Below, piece after piece: positions 36,401 through 51,300 of a stretch of 64,000 nt of DNA. The stretch covers positions 153,298,129 through 153,362,128 of the forward strand of contig CM060890.1 of assembly GCA_030762935.1 (NCBI GenBank). The letters run 5' to 3'. A program made the position numbers and the translations under genes. Positions within the stretch are counted from its first letter, which is position 1, and each line of letters starts with the position of its first letter. Below the pieces are notes generated by a model. The model had not been told where the DNA came from and searched no databases. It saw only the letters and a program-made list of their open reading frames with translations. The stretch comes from Hymenopus coronatus. Lineage: Eukaryota > Arthropoda > Insecta > Mantodea > Hymenopodidae.

Positions 36401-39400
36401 ACGTGGTGAGTGTTTACATTATAGTATGAGAAGCTACCACACTCTAGAAAAGGTAAAGACGTGCTTCCAGAAGATTACACGGTCAGTATTTATATTATAG
36501 TATCAGAAACTACCACGCTCTATAGAAGTTAAAGGCGTGCTTCCTGAGGAGTACACGGTCAGTGTTTACATTATAATATGAGAAGGTAAAGATGTGCTTC
36601 CTGAAGATTACACGGTAAGTGTTTACATTATAGTATGAGAAACTTGCACACTCTAGAGAAGGTAAAGACGCGCTTCCTGAAGACTACACGAAGAGTGTTT
36701 ACATTATAGTATGAGAAACTAGCACTCTCTAGAGAAGGTAAAGACGAGCTTCTTGAAGACTACACTGTGAGTGTTTACATTATAGTATGAGAAACTGGCA
36801 CGCTCTGTAGAAGGTAAAGACGTACTTCCTGAATAGTAGACGGTGAGTGTTTACATTATAGTATGCGAAACTAGCACACCCTAGAGAAGGTAAAGACGCG
36901 CTTCCTGAAGACTACACGGTGAGTGTTTACTTTATAGTATGAGAAACTAGCGCACTCTATAGAAGGTAAAGACGTGCTTCCTGAATAGTAAACGGTGAGT
37001 GTTTACATTACAGTATGAGAAACTAGCACGCTCTAGAGAAAGTAAAGACGAGCTTCTAGAAGACTTCACGATGAGTGTTTACATTATAGTAAGAGAAACT
37101 AGCACGCTTTAGAGACGGTAAAGACGAGCTTCTTGAAGACTACACGGTGGGTACTTACATTATAGTATGAGAAACTAGCACGCTCTAGAGAAGGTAAAGA
37201 CGAGCTTCTTGTAAAATTCACGGTGAATGTCTACATTATAGTATGAGAAACTAGCACGCTCTAGAGAAGGTAAAAACGAGCCTCTTGAAGACTACGCGGT
37301 GAGTGTTTACATTATAGTATGGGAAACTAGCACACTCTAGAGAAGGTAAATATGGACTTCTTGAAGACTACACGGTGAGTGTTTACATTATAGTATGAGA
37401 AAGTAGCACACTCTAGAGAAGGTAAATACGGAGTTCTTCAAGACTACACGGTGAGTGTTTACATTAAAGTATGAGATACAAGCACGCTCTAGAGAAGGTA
37501 AATACCGACTTCTTGAAGACTACACGTTGAGTGTTTACATTATAGTATGAGAAACTAGCACGCACTAGATAAGGTAAAAGGACGAGCTTCTTGTAGACTA
37601 CGTGGTGAGTGTTTACATTATAGTATGTGAAACTAGCACACTCTAGAGAAGGTAAATACGGACTTCTTGAAGACTACACGGTGAGTGTTTACATTATAGT
37701 ATGAGATACTACCACACCTTAGAGAAGGTAAATACGGACATCTTGAAGACTATACGGTGAGTGTTTATATTATATTATGAGAAACTAGCACAATCTAGAG
37801 AAGGTAAATACGGATTTCTTCAAGACTACAAGGTGAGTGTTTACATTATAGTATGAGTAACTAGCACGCTCTAGAGAAGGTAAATAACGACTTCTTGAAG
37901 ACTACACGCTGAGTGTTTACATTATAGTAGGAGAAACTTGCACTCTCTAGTGAAGGTAAAGACGTGCTTCCTGAAGACTACAGGATGAGTGTTTACAGTA
38001 TAGTATGAGAAACCAGCACGTTCTAGAGAAGGGAAAGATGTGCTTCCTGAAGATTACACGGTGAGTGTTTACATTATAGTATGAGAACCTTGCACTCTCT
38101 AGAGAAGGTAAAGACGTGCTTCCTGAAGACTACACGATGATTGTTTACATTATATAATGAGAAACTATCACGCTCTAGATAAGGTAAAGACGTGCTTCCT
38201 GAAGATTACACGGTCAGCATTTACATTATAGTATGAGAAACTAGCGCGCTCTATAGAAGGTAAAGACGTGCTTCCAGAAGAGTACACGGTCAGTGTTAAC
38301 ATTATAGTATGAGAAACTAGCACGCTCTAGAGAAGCTAACAACGAGCTTCTTGATGACTACACAATTAGTGTTTACATTATAGTATGAGAAACTAGCACG
38401 CTCTAGAGAAGGTAAAGACGAGCTTCTTGATGACTACACGGTGAGTGTTTACATTATAGTATGTGAAAGTATGAGAAACTAGCACACTCTAGAGAAGGTA
38501 AATACGAGCTTCTAGAAGACTTTACGGTGATTGTTTACATTATAGTATGAGAATCTAGCACCCTCTAGAGAAAGTAAGGACGAGCTTCTTGAAGACTTCA
38601 CGGTGAGTGTTTACATTATAATATGAGAAACTAGCACGCTTTAGAGACGGTAAAAACGAGCTTCTTGAAGACTACACGGTGGGTGTTTACATTATAGTAT
38701 GAGAAACTAGCACGCTCTAGAGAAGATAAAAAAACAGGTCCTTGAAGACCGCACGGTGAGTGTTTACATTATAGTATGAGAAACTAGCACACTCAAGAGA
38801 AGCTAAAGACGAGTTTCTTGAAGACTACACGGTGAGTGTTTACATTATTGTATGAGAAACTAGCACGCTCTAGAGACGGTAAAGACGAGCTTCTTGAAGA
38901 CTTCACGGTGCGTGTTTACATTATTGTATGAGAATGTAGCACGCTCTAGAGAAGGTAAAGACGAGCTTCTTGAAGACTACGCGGTGAGTGTTTACATTAC
39001 AGTACGAGAAACTTGCACGCTCTAGAGAAGGTAAAGACGTGCTTCCTGAAGAGTACAAGGTGAGTGTTTACATTATAGTATGAGACTCTAGCACACCCTA
39101 GAGAAGGTAAAGACGCGCTTCCAGAAGACTACTCGGTGAGTGTTTACATTATAGTATGAGAAACTAGCACGTACTAGATAAGGTAAGAAGACGAGCTTCT
39201 TGAAGACTACGTGGTGAGTGTTTACATTATAGTATGAGAAGCTACCACACTCTAGAGAAGGTAAAGACGTGCTTCCTGAAGATTACACGGTCAGTATTTA
39301 CATTATAGTATCAGAAACTACCACGCTCTATAGAAGTTAAAGGCGTGCTTCCTGAGGAGTACACGGTCAGTGTTTACATTATAATATGAGAAGGTAAAGA

Positions 39401-42400
39401 TGTGCTTCCTGAAGATTACACGGTCAGTGTTTACATTATAGTATGAGAAAGTAGCACACTCTAGAGAAGGTAAATACGGAGTTCTTCAAGACTACACGGT
39501 GAGTGTTTACATTAAAGTATGAGATACAAGCACGCTCTAGAGAAGGTAAATACCGACTTCTTGAAGACTACACGGTGAGTGTTTACATTATAGTATGAGA
39601 AACTAGCACGCACTAGATAAGGTAAAAGGACGAGCTTCTTGTAGACTACGTGGTGAGTGTTTACATTATAGTATGTGAAACTAGCACACTCTAGAGAAGG
39701 TAAATACGGACTTCTTGAAGACTACACGGTGAGTGTTTACTTTATAGTATGAGAAACTACCACACCTTAGAGAAGGTAAATACGGACATCTTGAAGACTA
39801 TACGGTGAGTGTTTATATTATATTATGAGAAACTAGCACAATCTAGAGAATGTAAATACGGATTTCTTCAAGACTACACGGTGAGTGTTTACATTATAGT
39901 ATGAGTAACTAGCACGCTCTAGAGAAGGTAAATAACGACTTCTTGAAGACTACACGCTGAGTGTTTACATTATAGTAGGAGAAACTTGCACGCTCTAATG
40001 AAGGTAAAGACGTGCTTCCTGAAGACTACACGATGAGTGTTTACAGTATAGTATGAGAAACCAGCACGTTCTAGAGAAGGTAAAGATGTGCTTCCTGAAG
40101 ATTACACGTCAGTGTTTACATTATAGTATGAGAAACTAGCACGCTCTAGAGAAGGTTTAGATGTGCTTCCTGAAGAGTACACGGTGAGTGTTTACATTAT
40201 AGTATGAGAACCTTGCACTCTCTAGAGAAGGTAAAGACGTGCTTCCTGAAGACTACACGATGATTGTTTACATTATAGTATGAGAAACTATCACGCTCTA
40301 GATAAGGTAAAGACGTGCTTCCTGAAGATTACACGGTCAGCATTTACATTATAGTATGAGAAACTAGCGCGCTCTATAGAAGGTAAAGACGTGCTTCCAG
40401 AAGAGTACACGGTCAGTGTTAACATTATAGTATGAGAAACTAGCACGCTCTAGAGAAGCTAACAACGAGCTTCTTGAAGACTACACAATTAGTGTTTACA
40501 TTATAGTATGAGAAACTAGCACGCTCTAGAGAAGGTAAAGACGAGCTTCTTGATGACTACACGGTGAGTGTTTACATTATAGTATGTGAAAGTATGAGAA
40601 ACTAGCACACTCTAGAGAAGGTAGATACTAGCTTCTAGAAGACTTTACGGTGATTGTTTACATTATAGTATGAGAAACTAGCACCCTCTAGAGAAAGTAA
40701 GGACGAGCTTCTTGAAGACTTCACGGTGAGTGTTTACATTATAATATGAGAAACTAGCACGCTTTAGAGACGGTAAAAACGAGCTTCTTGAAGAGTACAC
40801 GGTGGGTGTTTACATTATAGTATGAGAAACTAGCACGCTCTAGAGAATGTAAAGACGAGCTTCTTGAAAAATTCACGGTGAGTGTTTACATTATAGTATG
40901 AGAAACTAGCACCCTCTAGAGAAGATAAAAAAACAGGTCCTTGAAGACCGCACGGTGAGTGTTTACATTATACTATGAGGAACTAGCACTCTCTAGAGAA
41001 GGTAAAGACGCCCTTCCTGAAGACTACACGGTGAGTGTTTACATTATTGTATGAGAAACTAGCACGCTCTAGAGACGGTAAAGACGAGCTTCTTGAAGAC
41101 TTCACGGTGAGTGTTTACATTATAGTATGAGAAACTAGCACGCTCTAGAGAAGGTAAGGACGAGCTTCTTGAAGACTTCACGTTGAGTGTTTACATTATT
41201 GTATGAGAATGTAGCACGCTCTAGAGAAGGTAAAGACGAGCTTCTTGAAGACTACGCGGTGAGTGTTTACATTACAGTATGAGAAACTTGCACGCTCTAG
41301 AGAAGGTAAAGACGTGCTTCCTGAAGAGTACAAGGTGAGTGTATACATTATAGTATGAGACTCTAGCACACCCTAGAGAAGGTAAAGACGCGCTTCCAGA
41401 AGACTACTCGGTGAGTGTTTACATTATAGTATGAGAAACTAGCACGTACTAGATAAGGTAAGAAGACGAGCTTCTTGAAGACTACTTGGTGAGTGTTTAC
41501 ATTATAGTATGAGAAGCTACCACACTCTAGAGAAGGTAAAGACGTGCTTCCTGAAGATTACACGGTCAGTATTTACATTATAGTATCAGAAACTACCACG
41601 CTCTATAGAAGTTAAAGGCGTGCTTCCTGAGGAGTACACGGTCAGAGTTTACATTATAATATGAGAAGGTAAAGATGTGCTTCCTGAAGATTACACGGTC
41701 AGTGTTTACATTATAGTATGAGAAACTAGCACGCTCTATAGAAGGTTAAGACGTGCTTCCTGTAGTGTACACGGTGAGTGTTTACATTAGAGTATGAGAA
41801 ACTTGCACACTCTAGAGAAGGTAAAGACGAGCTTCTTGAAGACTTCACGGTGAGTGTTTACATTATAGTATGAGGAACTAGCACGCTCTAGAGAAGATAA
41901 AAAAACAGGTCCTTGAAGACCGCACGGTGAGTGTTTACATTATAGTATGAGAAACTAGCACACTCAAGAGAAGCTAAAGACGAGTTTCTTGAAGACTCCA
42001 CGGTGAGTGTTTACATTATAGTATGAGGAACTAGCACTCTCTAGAGAAGGTAAAGACGCGCTTCCTGAAGACTACACGGTGAGTGTTTACATTATTGTAT
42101 GAGAAACTAGCACGCTCTAGAGACGGTAAAGACGAGCTTCTTGAAGACTTCACGGTGCGTGTTTACATTATTGTATGAGAATGTAGCACGCTCTAGAGAA
42201 GGTAAAGACGAGCTTCTTGAAGACTACGCGGTGAGTGTTTACATTACAGTACGAGAAACTTGCACGCTCTAGAGAAGGTAAAGACGTGCTTCCTGAAGAG
42301 TACAAGGTGAGTGTACACATTATAGTATGAGACTCTAGCACACCCTAGAGAAGGTAAAGACGCGCTTCCAGAAGACTACTCGGTGAGTGTTTACATTATA

Positions 42401-44800
42401 GTATGAGAAACTAGCACGTACTAGATAAGGTAAGAAGACGAGCTTCTTGAAGACTACGTGGTGAGTGTTTACATTATAGTATGAGAAGCTACCACACTCT
42501 AGAGAAGGTAAAGACGTGCTTCCTGAAGATTACACGGTCAGTATTTACATTATAGTATCAGAAACTACCACGCTCTATAGAAGTTAAAGGCGTGCTTCCT
42601 GAGGAGTACACGGTCAGTGTTTACATTATAATATGAGAAGGTAAAGATGTGCTTCCTGAAGATTACACGGTCAGTGTTTACATTATAGTATGAGAAAGTA
42701 GCACACTCTAGAGAAGGTAAATACGGAGTTCTTCAAGACTACACGGTGAGTGTTTACATTAAAGTATGAGATACAAGCACGCTCTAGAGAAGGTAAATAC
42801 CGACTTCTTGAAGACTACACGGTGAGTGTTTACATTATAGTATGAGAAACTAGCACGCACTAGATAAGGTAAAAGGACGAGCTTCTTGTAGACTACGTGG
42901 TGAGTGTTTACATTATAGTATGTGAAACTAGCACACTCTAGAGAAGGTAAATACGGACTTCTTGAAGACTACACGGTGAGTGTTTACATTATAGTATGAG
43001 AAACTACCACACCTTAGAGAAGGTAAATACGGACATCTTGAAGACTATACGGTGAGTGTTTATATTATATTATGAGAAACTAGCACAATCTAGAGAAGGT
43101 AAATACGGATTTCTTCAAGACTACACGGTGAGTGTTTACATTATAGTATGAGTAACTAGCACGCTCTAGAGAAGGTAAATAACGACTTCTTGAAGACTAC
43201 ACGCTGAGTGTTTACATTATAGTAGGAGAAACTTGCACGCTCTAATGAAGGTAAAGACGTGCTTCCTGAAGACTACACGATGAGTGTTTACAGTATAGTA
43301 TGAGAAACCAGCACGTTCTAGAGAAGGGAAAGATGTGCTTCCTGAAGATTACACGTCAGTGTTTACATTATAGTATGAGAAACTAGCACGCTCTAGAGAA
43401 GGTTTAGATGTGCTTACTGAAGAGTACACGGTGAGTGTTTACATTATAGTATGAGAACCTTGCACTCTCTAGAGAAGGTAAAGAACGTGCTTCCTGAAGA
43501 CTACACGATGATTGTTTACATTATAGTATGAGAAACTATCACGCTCTAGATAAGGTAAAGACGTGCTTCCTGAAGAGTACACGGTCAGTGTTAACATTAT
43601 AGTATGAGAAACTAGCACGCTCTAGAGAAGCTAACAACGAGCTTCTTGAAGACTTCACGGTGAGTGCTTACCTTATAGTATGAAAAACTAGCACACTCTA
43701 GAGAGGGTAAAGACGCGCTTCCTGAAGACTACACGGTGAGTGTTTACATTATAGTATGAGAAACTAGCACTCTCTAGAGAAGGTAAAGACGAGCTTCTTG
43801 AAGACTACACTGTGAGTGTTTACATTATAGTATGAGAAACTGGCACGCTCTGTAGAAGGTAAAGACGTACTTCCTGAATAGTAAACGGTGAGTGTTTACA
43901 TTACAGTATGAGAAACTAGCACGCTCTAGAGAAGGTAAAGACGAGCTTCTAGAAGACTTCACGATGAGTGTTTACATTATAGTAAGAGAAACTAGCACGC
44001 TCTAGAGAAGGTAAAAACGAGCCATTTGAAGACTACACGGTGAGTGTTTACATTATGTTATGAGAAACTAGCACACTCTAGAAAAGGTAAAGACGAGCTT
44101 CTTGAAGACTACACGGTGGGTGTTTACATTATAGTATGAGAAACTAGCACGCTCTAGAGAAGGTAAAGACGAGCTTCTTGAAAAATTCACGGTGAATGTT
44201 TACATTATAGTATGAGAAACTAGCACGCTCTAGAGAAGGTAAAAACGAGCCTTTTGAAGACTACACGGTGAGTGTTTACATTATAGTATGAGAAACTAGC
44301 ACACTCTAGAGAAGGTAAAGACGAGCTCCTTGAAGACTACACGGTGAGTGTTTACATTATAGTATGAGAAACTAGCACACTCTGGAGAAGGTAAATACGG
44401 ACTTCTTGAAGACTACACGCTGAGTGTTTACATTATAGTATGAGAAACTAGCTCACTCTATATAAGGTAAATATGGACTTCTTGAAGACTACACGGTGAG
44501 TGTTTACATTATAGTATGAGAAAGTAGCCCACTCTAGAGAAGGTAAATACGGAGTTCTTCAAGGCTACACGGTGAGTGTTTACATTATAGTATGAGAAAC
44601 TAGCACGCTCTAGAGAAGGTAAATACCGACTTCCTGAAGACTACACGATGAGTGTTTACATTATAGTATGAGAAACTATCACGCTCTAGATAAGGTAAAG
44701 ACGTGCTTCCTGAAGATTACACGGTCAGCATTTACATTATAGTATGAGAAACTAGCGCGCTCTATAGAAGGTAAAGACGTGCTTCCAGAAGAGTACACGG
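33500..44800. repeat. Mosaic zone of the satellite with irregular block copies
   Basis: Blocks already seen elsewhere recur at uneven spacing. An ACCACACCTT variant stands at 37711, 39759, 43006 and 45829 (steps of 2,048, 3,247 and 2,823 bp). An AGAAGCTAACAAC variant at 38331 and 40454 gives 2,123 bp. A GTACTAGATAAGG variant repeats about 970 bp apart near 41.45 and 42.42 kb. The uneven steps fit repeated unequal exchange with endpoints at different monomers. Confidence 0.8.
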
Positions 44801-44819
44801 TCAGTGTTAACATTATAGT

Positions 44820-47800
44820 ATGAGAAACTAGCACGCTCTAGAGAAGCTAATGACGAGCTTCTTGAAGACTACACAATTAGTGTTTACATTATAGTATGAG
44901 AAACTAGCACGCTCTAGAGAAGGTAAAGACGAGCTTCTTGATGACCACACGGTGAGTGTTTACATTATAGTATGTGAAAGTATGAGAAACTAGCACACTC
45001 TAGAGAAGGTAAATACGAGCTTCTAGAAGACTTTACGGTGATTGTTTACATTATAGTATGAGAAACTAGCACCCTCTAGAGAAAGTAAGGACGAGCTTCT
45101 TGAAGACTTCACGGCGAGTGTTTACATTATAATATGAGAAACTAGCACGCTTTAGAGACGGTAAAAACGAGCTTCTTGAAGACTACACGGTGGGTGTTTA
45201 CATTATAGTATGAGAAACTAGCACGCTCTAGAGAATGTAAAGACGAGCTTCTTGAAAAATTGACGGTGAGTGTTTACATTATAGTATGAGAAACTAGCAC
45301 ACTCAAGAGAAGGTAAATACGAGCTTTTTGAAGACTACACGGTGAGTGTTTACATTATAGTATGAGAAACTAGCACACTCTAGAGAAGGTAAATACGGAC
45401 TGCTTGAGCTTACACGGTGAGTGTTTACATTATAGTATGAAAAACTAGCACACTCTAGAGAAGGTAAATATGGACTTCTTGAAGACTACACGGTGAGTGC
45501 TTACATTATAGTATGAGAAAGTAGCACACTCTAGAGAAGGTAAATACGTAGTTCTTCAAGACTACACGGTGAGTGTTTACATTAAAGTATGAGATACAAG
45601 CACGCTCTAGAGAAGGTAAATACCGACTTCTTGAAGACTACACGGTGAGTGTTTACATTATAGTATGAGAAACTAGCACGCACTAGATAAGGTAAAAGGA
45701 CGAGCTTCTTGTAGACTACGTGGTGAGTGTTTACATTATAGTATGTGAAACTAGCACACCTTAGAGAGGGTAAATACGGACTTCTTGAAGACTACACGGT
45801 GAGTGTTTACATTATAGTATGAGAAACTACCACACCTTAGAGAAGGTAAATACGGACATCTTGAAGACTATACGGTGAGTGTTTACATTATATTATGAGA
45901 AACTAGCACAATCTAGAGAAGGTAAATACGGATTTCTTCAAGACTACACGGTGAGTGTTTACATTACAGTATGAGTAACTAGCACGCTCTAGAGAAGGTA
46001 AATACCGACTTCTTGAAGACTACACGCTGAGTGTTTACATTATAGTAGGAGACACTTGCACTCTCTAGTGAAGGTAAAGACGTGCTTCCTGAAGACTACA
46101 CGATGAGTGTTTACAGTATAGTATGAGAAACCAGCACGTTCTAGGAAAGGGAAAGATGTGCTTCCGGAAGATTACACGTCAGTGTTTACATTATAGTATG
46201 AGAAACTAGCACGCTCTAGAGAAGGTTAAGATGTGCTTCCTGAAGAGTACACGGTGAGTGTTTACATTATAGTATGAGAACCTTGCACTCTCTAGAGAAG
46301 GTAAAGACGTGCTTCCTGAAGACTACAGGATGAGTGTTTACATTATAGTATGAGAAACTATCACGCTCTAGATAAGGTAAAGACGTGCTTCCTGAAGATT
46401 ACACGGTCAGCATTTACATTATAGTATGAGAAACTAGCGCGCTCTATAGAAGGTAAAGACGTGCTTCCAGAAGAGTACACGGTCAGTGTTAACATTATAG
46501 TATGAGAAACTAGCACGCTCTAGAGAAGCTAATGACGAGCTTCTTGAAGACTACACAATTAGTGTTTACATTATAGTATGAGAAACTAGCACGCTCTAGA
46601 GAAGGTAAAGACGAGCTTCTTGATGACCACACGGTGAGTGTTTACATTATAGTATGTGAAGGTATGAGAAACTAGCACACTCTAGAGAAGGTAAATACGA
46701 GCTTCTAGAAGACTTTACGGTGATTGTTTACATTATAGTATGAGAAACAAGCACCCTCTAGAGAAAGTAAGGACGAGCTTCTTGAAGACTTCACAGTGAG
46801 TGTTTACATTATAATATGAGAAACTAGCACGCTTTAGAGACGGTAAAAACGAGCTTCTTGAAGACTACACGGTGGGTGTTTACGTTATAGTATGAGAAAC
46901 TAGCACGCTCTAGAGAATGTAAAGACGAGCTTCTTGAAAAATTCACGGTGAGTGTTTACATTATAGTATGAGAAACTAGCACGCTCTAGAGAAGATAAAA
47001 AAACAGGTCCTTGAAGACCGCACGGTGAGTGTTTACATTATAGTATGAGAAACTAGCACACTCAAGAGGAGGTAAATACGAGCTTTTTGAAGACTACACG
47101 GTGAGTGTTTACATTATAGTATGAGAAACTAGCACACTCTAGAGAAGGTAAATACGGACTGCTTGAGCTTACACGGTGAGTGTTTACATTATAGTATGAA
47201 AAACTAGCACACTCTAGAGAAGGTAAGTATGGACTTCTTGAAGACTACACGGTGAGTGCTTACATTATAGTATGAGAAAGTAGCACACTCTAGAGAAGGT
47301 AAATACGTAGTTCTTCAAGACTACACGGTGAGTGTTTACATTAAAGTATGAGATACAAGCACGCTCTAGAGAAGGTAAATACCGACTTCTTGAAGACTAC
47401 ACGGTGAGTGTTTACATTATAGTATGAGAAACTAGCACGCACTAGATAAGGTAAAAGGACGAGCTTCTTGTAGACTACGTGGTGAGTGTTTACATTATAG
47501 TATGTGAAACTAGCACACCTTAGAGAAGGTAAATACGGACTTCTTGAAGACTACACGGTGAGTGTTTACATTATAGTATGAGAAACTACCACACCTTAGA
47601 GAAGGTAAATACGGACATCTTGAAGACTATACGGAGAGTGTTTACATTATATTATGAGAAACTAGCACAATCTAGAGAAGGTAAATACGGATTTCTTCAA
47701 GACTACATGGTGAGTGTTTACATTACAGAATGAGTAACTAGCACGCTCTAGAGAAGGTAAATACCGACTTCTTGAAGACTACACGCTGAGTGTTTACATT

Positions 47801-48300
47801 ATAGTAGGAGACACTTGCACTCTCTAGTGAAGGTAAAGACGTGCTTCTTGAAGACTACACGATGAGTGTTTACAGTATAGTATGAGAAACCAGCACGTTC
47901 TAGGAAAGGGAAAGATGTGCTTCCGGAAGATTACACGTCAGTGTTTACATTATAGTATGAGAAACTAGCACGCTCTAGAGAAGGTTAAGATGTGCTTCCT
48001 GAAGAGTACACGGTGAGTGTTTACATTATAGTATGAGAACCTTCCACTCTCTAGAGAAGGTAAAGACGTGCTTCCTGAAGACTACACGATGATTGTTTAC
48101 ATTATAGCATGAGAAACTATAACGCTCTAGATAAGGTAAAGACGTGCTTCCTGAAGATTACACGGTCAGCATTTACATTATAGTATGAGAAACTAACGCG
48201 CTCTATAGAAGGTAAAGACGTGCTTCCAGAAGAGTACACGGTCAGTGTTAACATTATAGTATGAGAAACTAGCACGCTCTAGAGAACGTAAAGACGTTCT
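44820..48300. repeat. 1.7-kb tandem duplication in the satellite
   Basis: The block starting near 44820 is repeated from about 46500. The offset is 1,682 bp at GAGAAGCTAATGACG (44841 and 46523) and becomes 1,759 bp at ACTCAAGAG (45301 and 47060). The change is explained by one extra monomer at about 46970-47045 in the second copy, the A-rich GATAAAAAAACAGG variant. Confidence 0.85.
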
Positions 48301-51300
48301 TCCTGAATAGTAAACGGTGAGTGTTTACATTATGGTATGAGAAACTAGCACACTCTAGAGAGGGCAAAGACGCGCTTCCTGAAGACTACACGGTGAGTGT
48401 TTACATTATAGTATGAGAAACTAGCACTCTCTAGAGAAGGTAAAGACGCGCTTCCTGAAGACTACACGGTGAGTGTTTACTTTATAGTATGAGAAACTAG
48501 CACGCTCTGTAGAAGGTAAAGACGTGCTTCCTGAATAGTAAACGGTGAGTGTTTAAATTACAGTATGAGAAACTAGCACGCTTTAGAGACGGTAAAGACG
48601 AGCTTCTTGAAGACTACACGGTGGGTGCTTACATTATAGTATGAGAAACTAGCACGCTCTAGAGAAGGTAAAGACGAGCTTCTTGAAAAATTCACGGTGA
48701 ATGTCTACATTGTAGTATGAGAAACTAGCACGCTCTAGAGAAGGTAAAAAAGAGCCTCTTGAAGACTACACGGTGAGTGTTTACATTATGTTATGAGAAA
48801 CTAGCACACTCTAGAGAAGGTAAAGACGAGCTTCTTGAAGACCATACGGTGAGTGTTTACATTATAGTATATGAAACTAGCACACTCTAGAGAAGGTAAA
48901 TACGGACTTCTTGAAGACTACACGGTGAGTGTTTCATTATAGTATGAGAAACTACCACACTCTAGAGAAGGTAAATACGGACTTCTTGAAGACTACACAG
49001 TGAGTGTTTACATTATATTATGAGAAACTTGCACACTCTAGAGAAGGTAAATACGGATTTCTTCAAGACTACACGGTGAGTGTTTACATTATAGTATGAG
49101 TAACTACCACGCTCTAGAGAAGGTAAATACCGACTTCTTGAAGACTACACGGTGAGTGTTTACATTATAGTAGGAGAAACTTGCACTCTCTAGTGAAGGT
49201 AAAGACGTGCTTCCTGAAGACTACATGATGAGTGTTTACAGTATAGTATGAGTAAACCAGGACGCTCTAGAAAAGGTAAAGACGTGCTTCCTGAAGATTA
49301 CACGTCAGTGTTTTCATTATAGTATGATAAACTAGCACGCTTTAGAGAAGGTTAAGACGTGCTTCCTGAATAGTAAACGGTGAGTGTTTACATTATAGTA
49401 TGAGAAACTAGCACGCTCTAGGGAAGGTAAATACCGACTTCTTTAAGACTACACGGTGAGGGTTTACATTATTGTATGAGAAACTAGCACGCCGTTGAGA
49501 AGGTTAAGACGCGCTTCCTGAAGACTACACGGTGAGCGTTTACATTATAATATGAGAAACAAGCACGCTCTAGAGAATGTAAAGACGCGCTTCCTTAAGA
49601 CTACAGTATGAGTGTTTACATTATAGTATGAGAAACTTGCACGCTCTAGAGAAGGTAAAGACGAGCTTCTTGAAGACTTCACGGTGAGTGTTTACATTAT
49701 AGTATGAGAAACTAGCACGTTCTAGAGAAGGTAAATACGGACTTCTTCAAGACTACACAGTGAGTGTTTACACTAAAGTATGAGAAATTAGCACTCTCTA
49801 GAGACGGTAAATACGGACTTCTTGAAGACTACACGGAGAGTGTTTAGATTATAGTATGAGAAACTTGCACGCTCTAGAGAAGGTAAAGACGTGCTTCCTG
49901 AAGTCTACACGATGAGTGTTTACATTATAATATGAGAAACTAGCACGCTCTAGGGAAGGTAAAAACGTGCTTCCTGAAGATTAGAAAGTCAGTATTTACA
50001 TTATAGTATGAGAAAATAGCACGCTCTATAGAAGGTAAAGACGTGCTTCCTGAAGAGTACACGGTCAGTGTTAACATTATAGTATGAGAAACTAGCACGC
50101 TATAGAGATGGTAAAGAAGTGCTTTCTGAAGAGTACACGGTCAGTGTTTACATTATAGTATGAGAAACTAGCACGCTCTATAGAAGGTAAAGACGAGCTT
50201 CTTGAAGACTTCACAGTGAGTGTTTACATTATAGTATGAGAAACTAGCACGCTCCAGAGAAGGTAAAGACGCGCTTCCTGAAGACTACACGGTGAGTGTT
50301 TACATTATAGTATGAGAAACCAGCACGCACAAGAGAAGGTAAACAGACGAGCTACTTGAAGATTACGTGGTGAGTGTTTACATTATAGTATGAGAAACTA
50401 GTACACTCTAGAGATGGTAAATACGGACTTCTTGAACACTACACGATGAGTGTTTACATTATAGTATGAGAAACTAGCACACTCTAGAGAAGGTAAATAC
50501 GGACATCTTCAACACTACACGGTGAGTGTTTACATTATAATATGAGAAACTGGCACGCTCTAGAGAAGGTAAATACCGACTTCTTGAAGACTACACGGTG
50601 AGTGTTTACATTATAGTATGAGAAACTTCCACGCTCTAGAGAAGGTAAAGACGTGCTTCCTGAAGATTACACGGTCAGTATTTACATTATAGTATCAGAA
50701 ACTACCACGCCCTATAGAAGGTAAAGACGTGCTTCGTGAGGAGTACACGGTCAGTGTTTACATTATAGTATGAGAAGGTAAAGACGTGCTTCCTGAAGAT
50801 TACACGGTCAGTGTTTACATTAAAGTATGAGAAACTAGCACTCTCTAGAGAAGGTAAAGACGAGCTTCTTGAAGACTTCACTCTGAGTGTTTACATTATA
50901 GTATGAGAAACTAGCACGCTCTGTAGAAGGTAAAGACGTACTTCCTTAATAGTAAACGGTGAGTGTTTACATTATAGTATGAGAAACTAACACACCCTAG
51001 AGAAGGTAAAGACGCGCTTCCTGAAGACTACACGGTGAGTGTTTACATTATAGTATGAGAAACTAGCACGCTCTATAGAAGGTAAAGACGTGCTTCCTGA
51101 ATAGTAAACGGTGAGTGTTTACATTATAGTATGAGAAACTAGCACGCTCTAGAGAAGGTAAAGACGAGCTTCTAGAAGACTTCACGATGAGTGTTTACAT
51201 TATAGTATGAGAAACCAGCACGCTTTAGAGACGGTAAAGACGAGCTTCTTGAAGACTACACGGTGGGTGTTTACATTATAGTATGAGAAACTAGCACGCT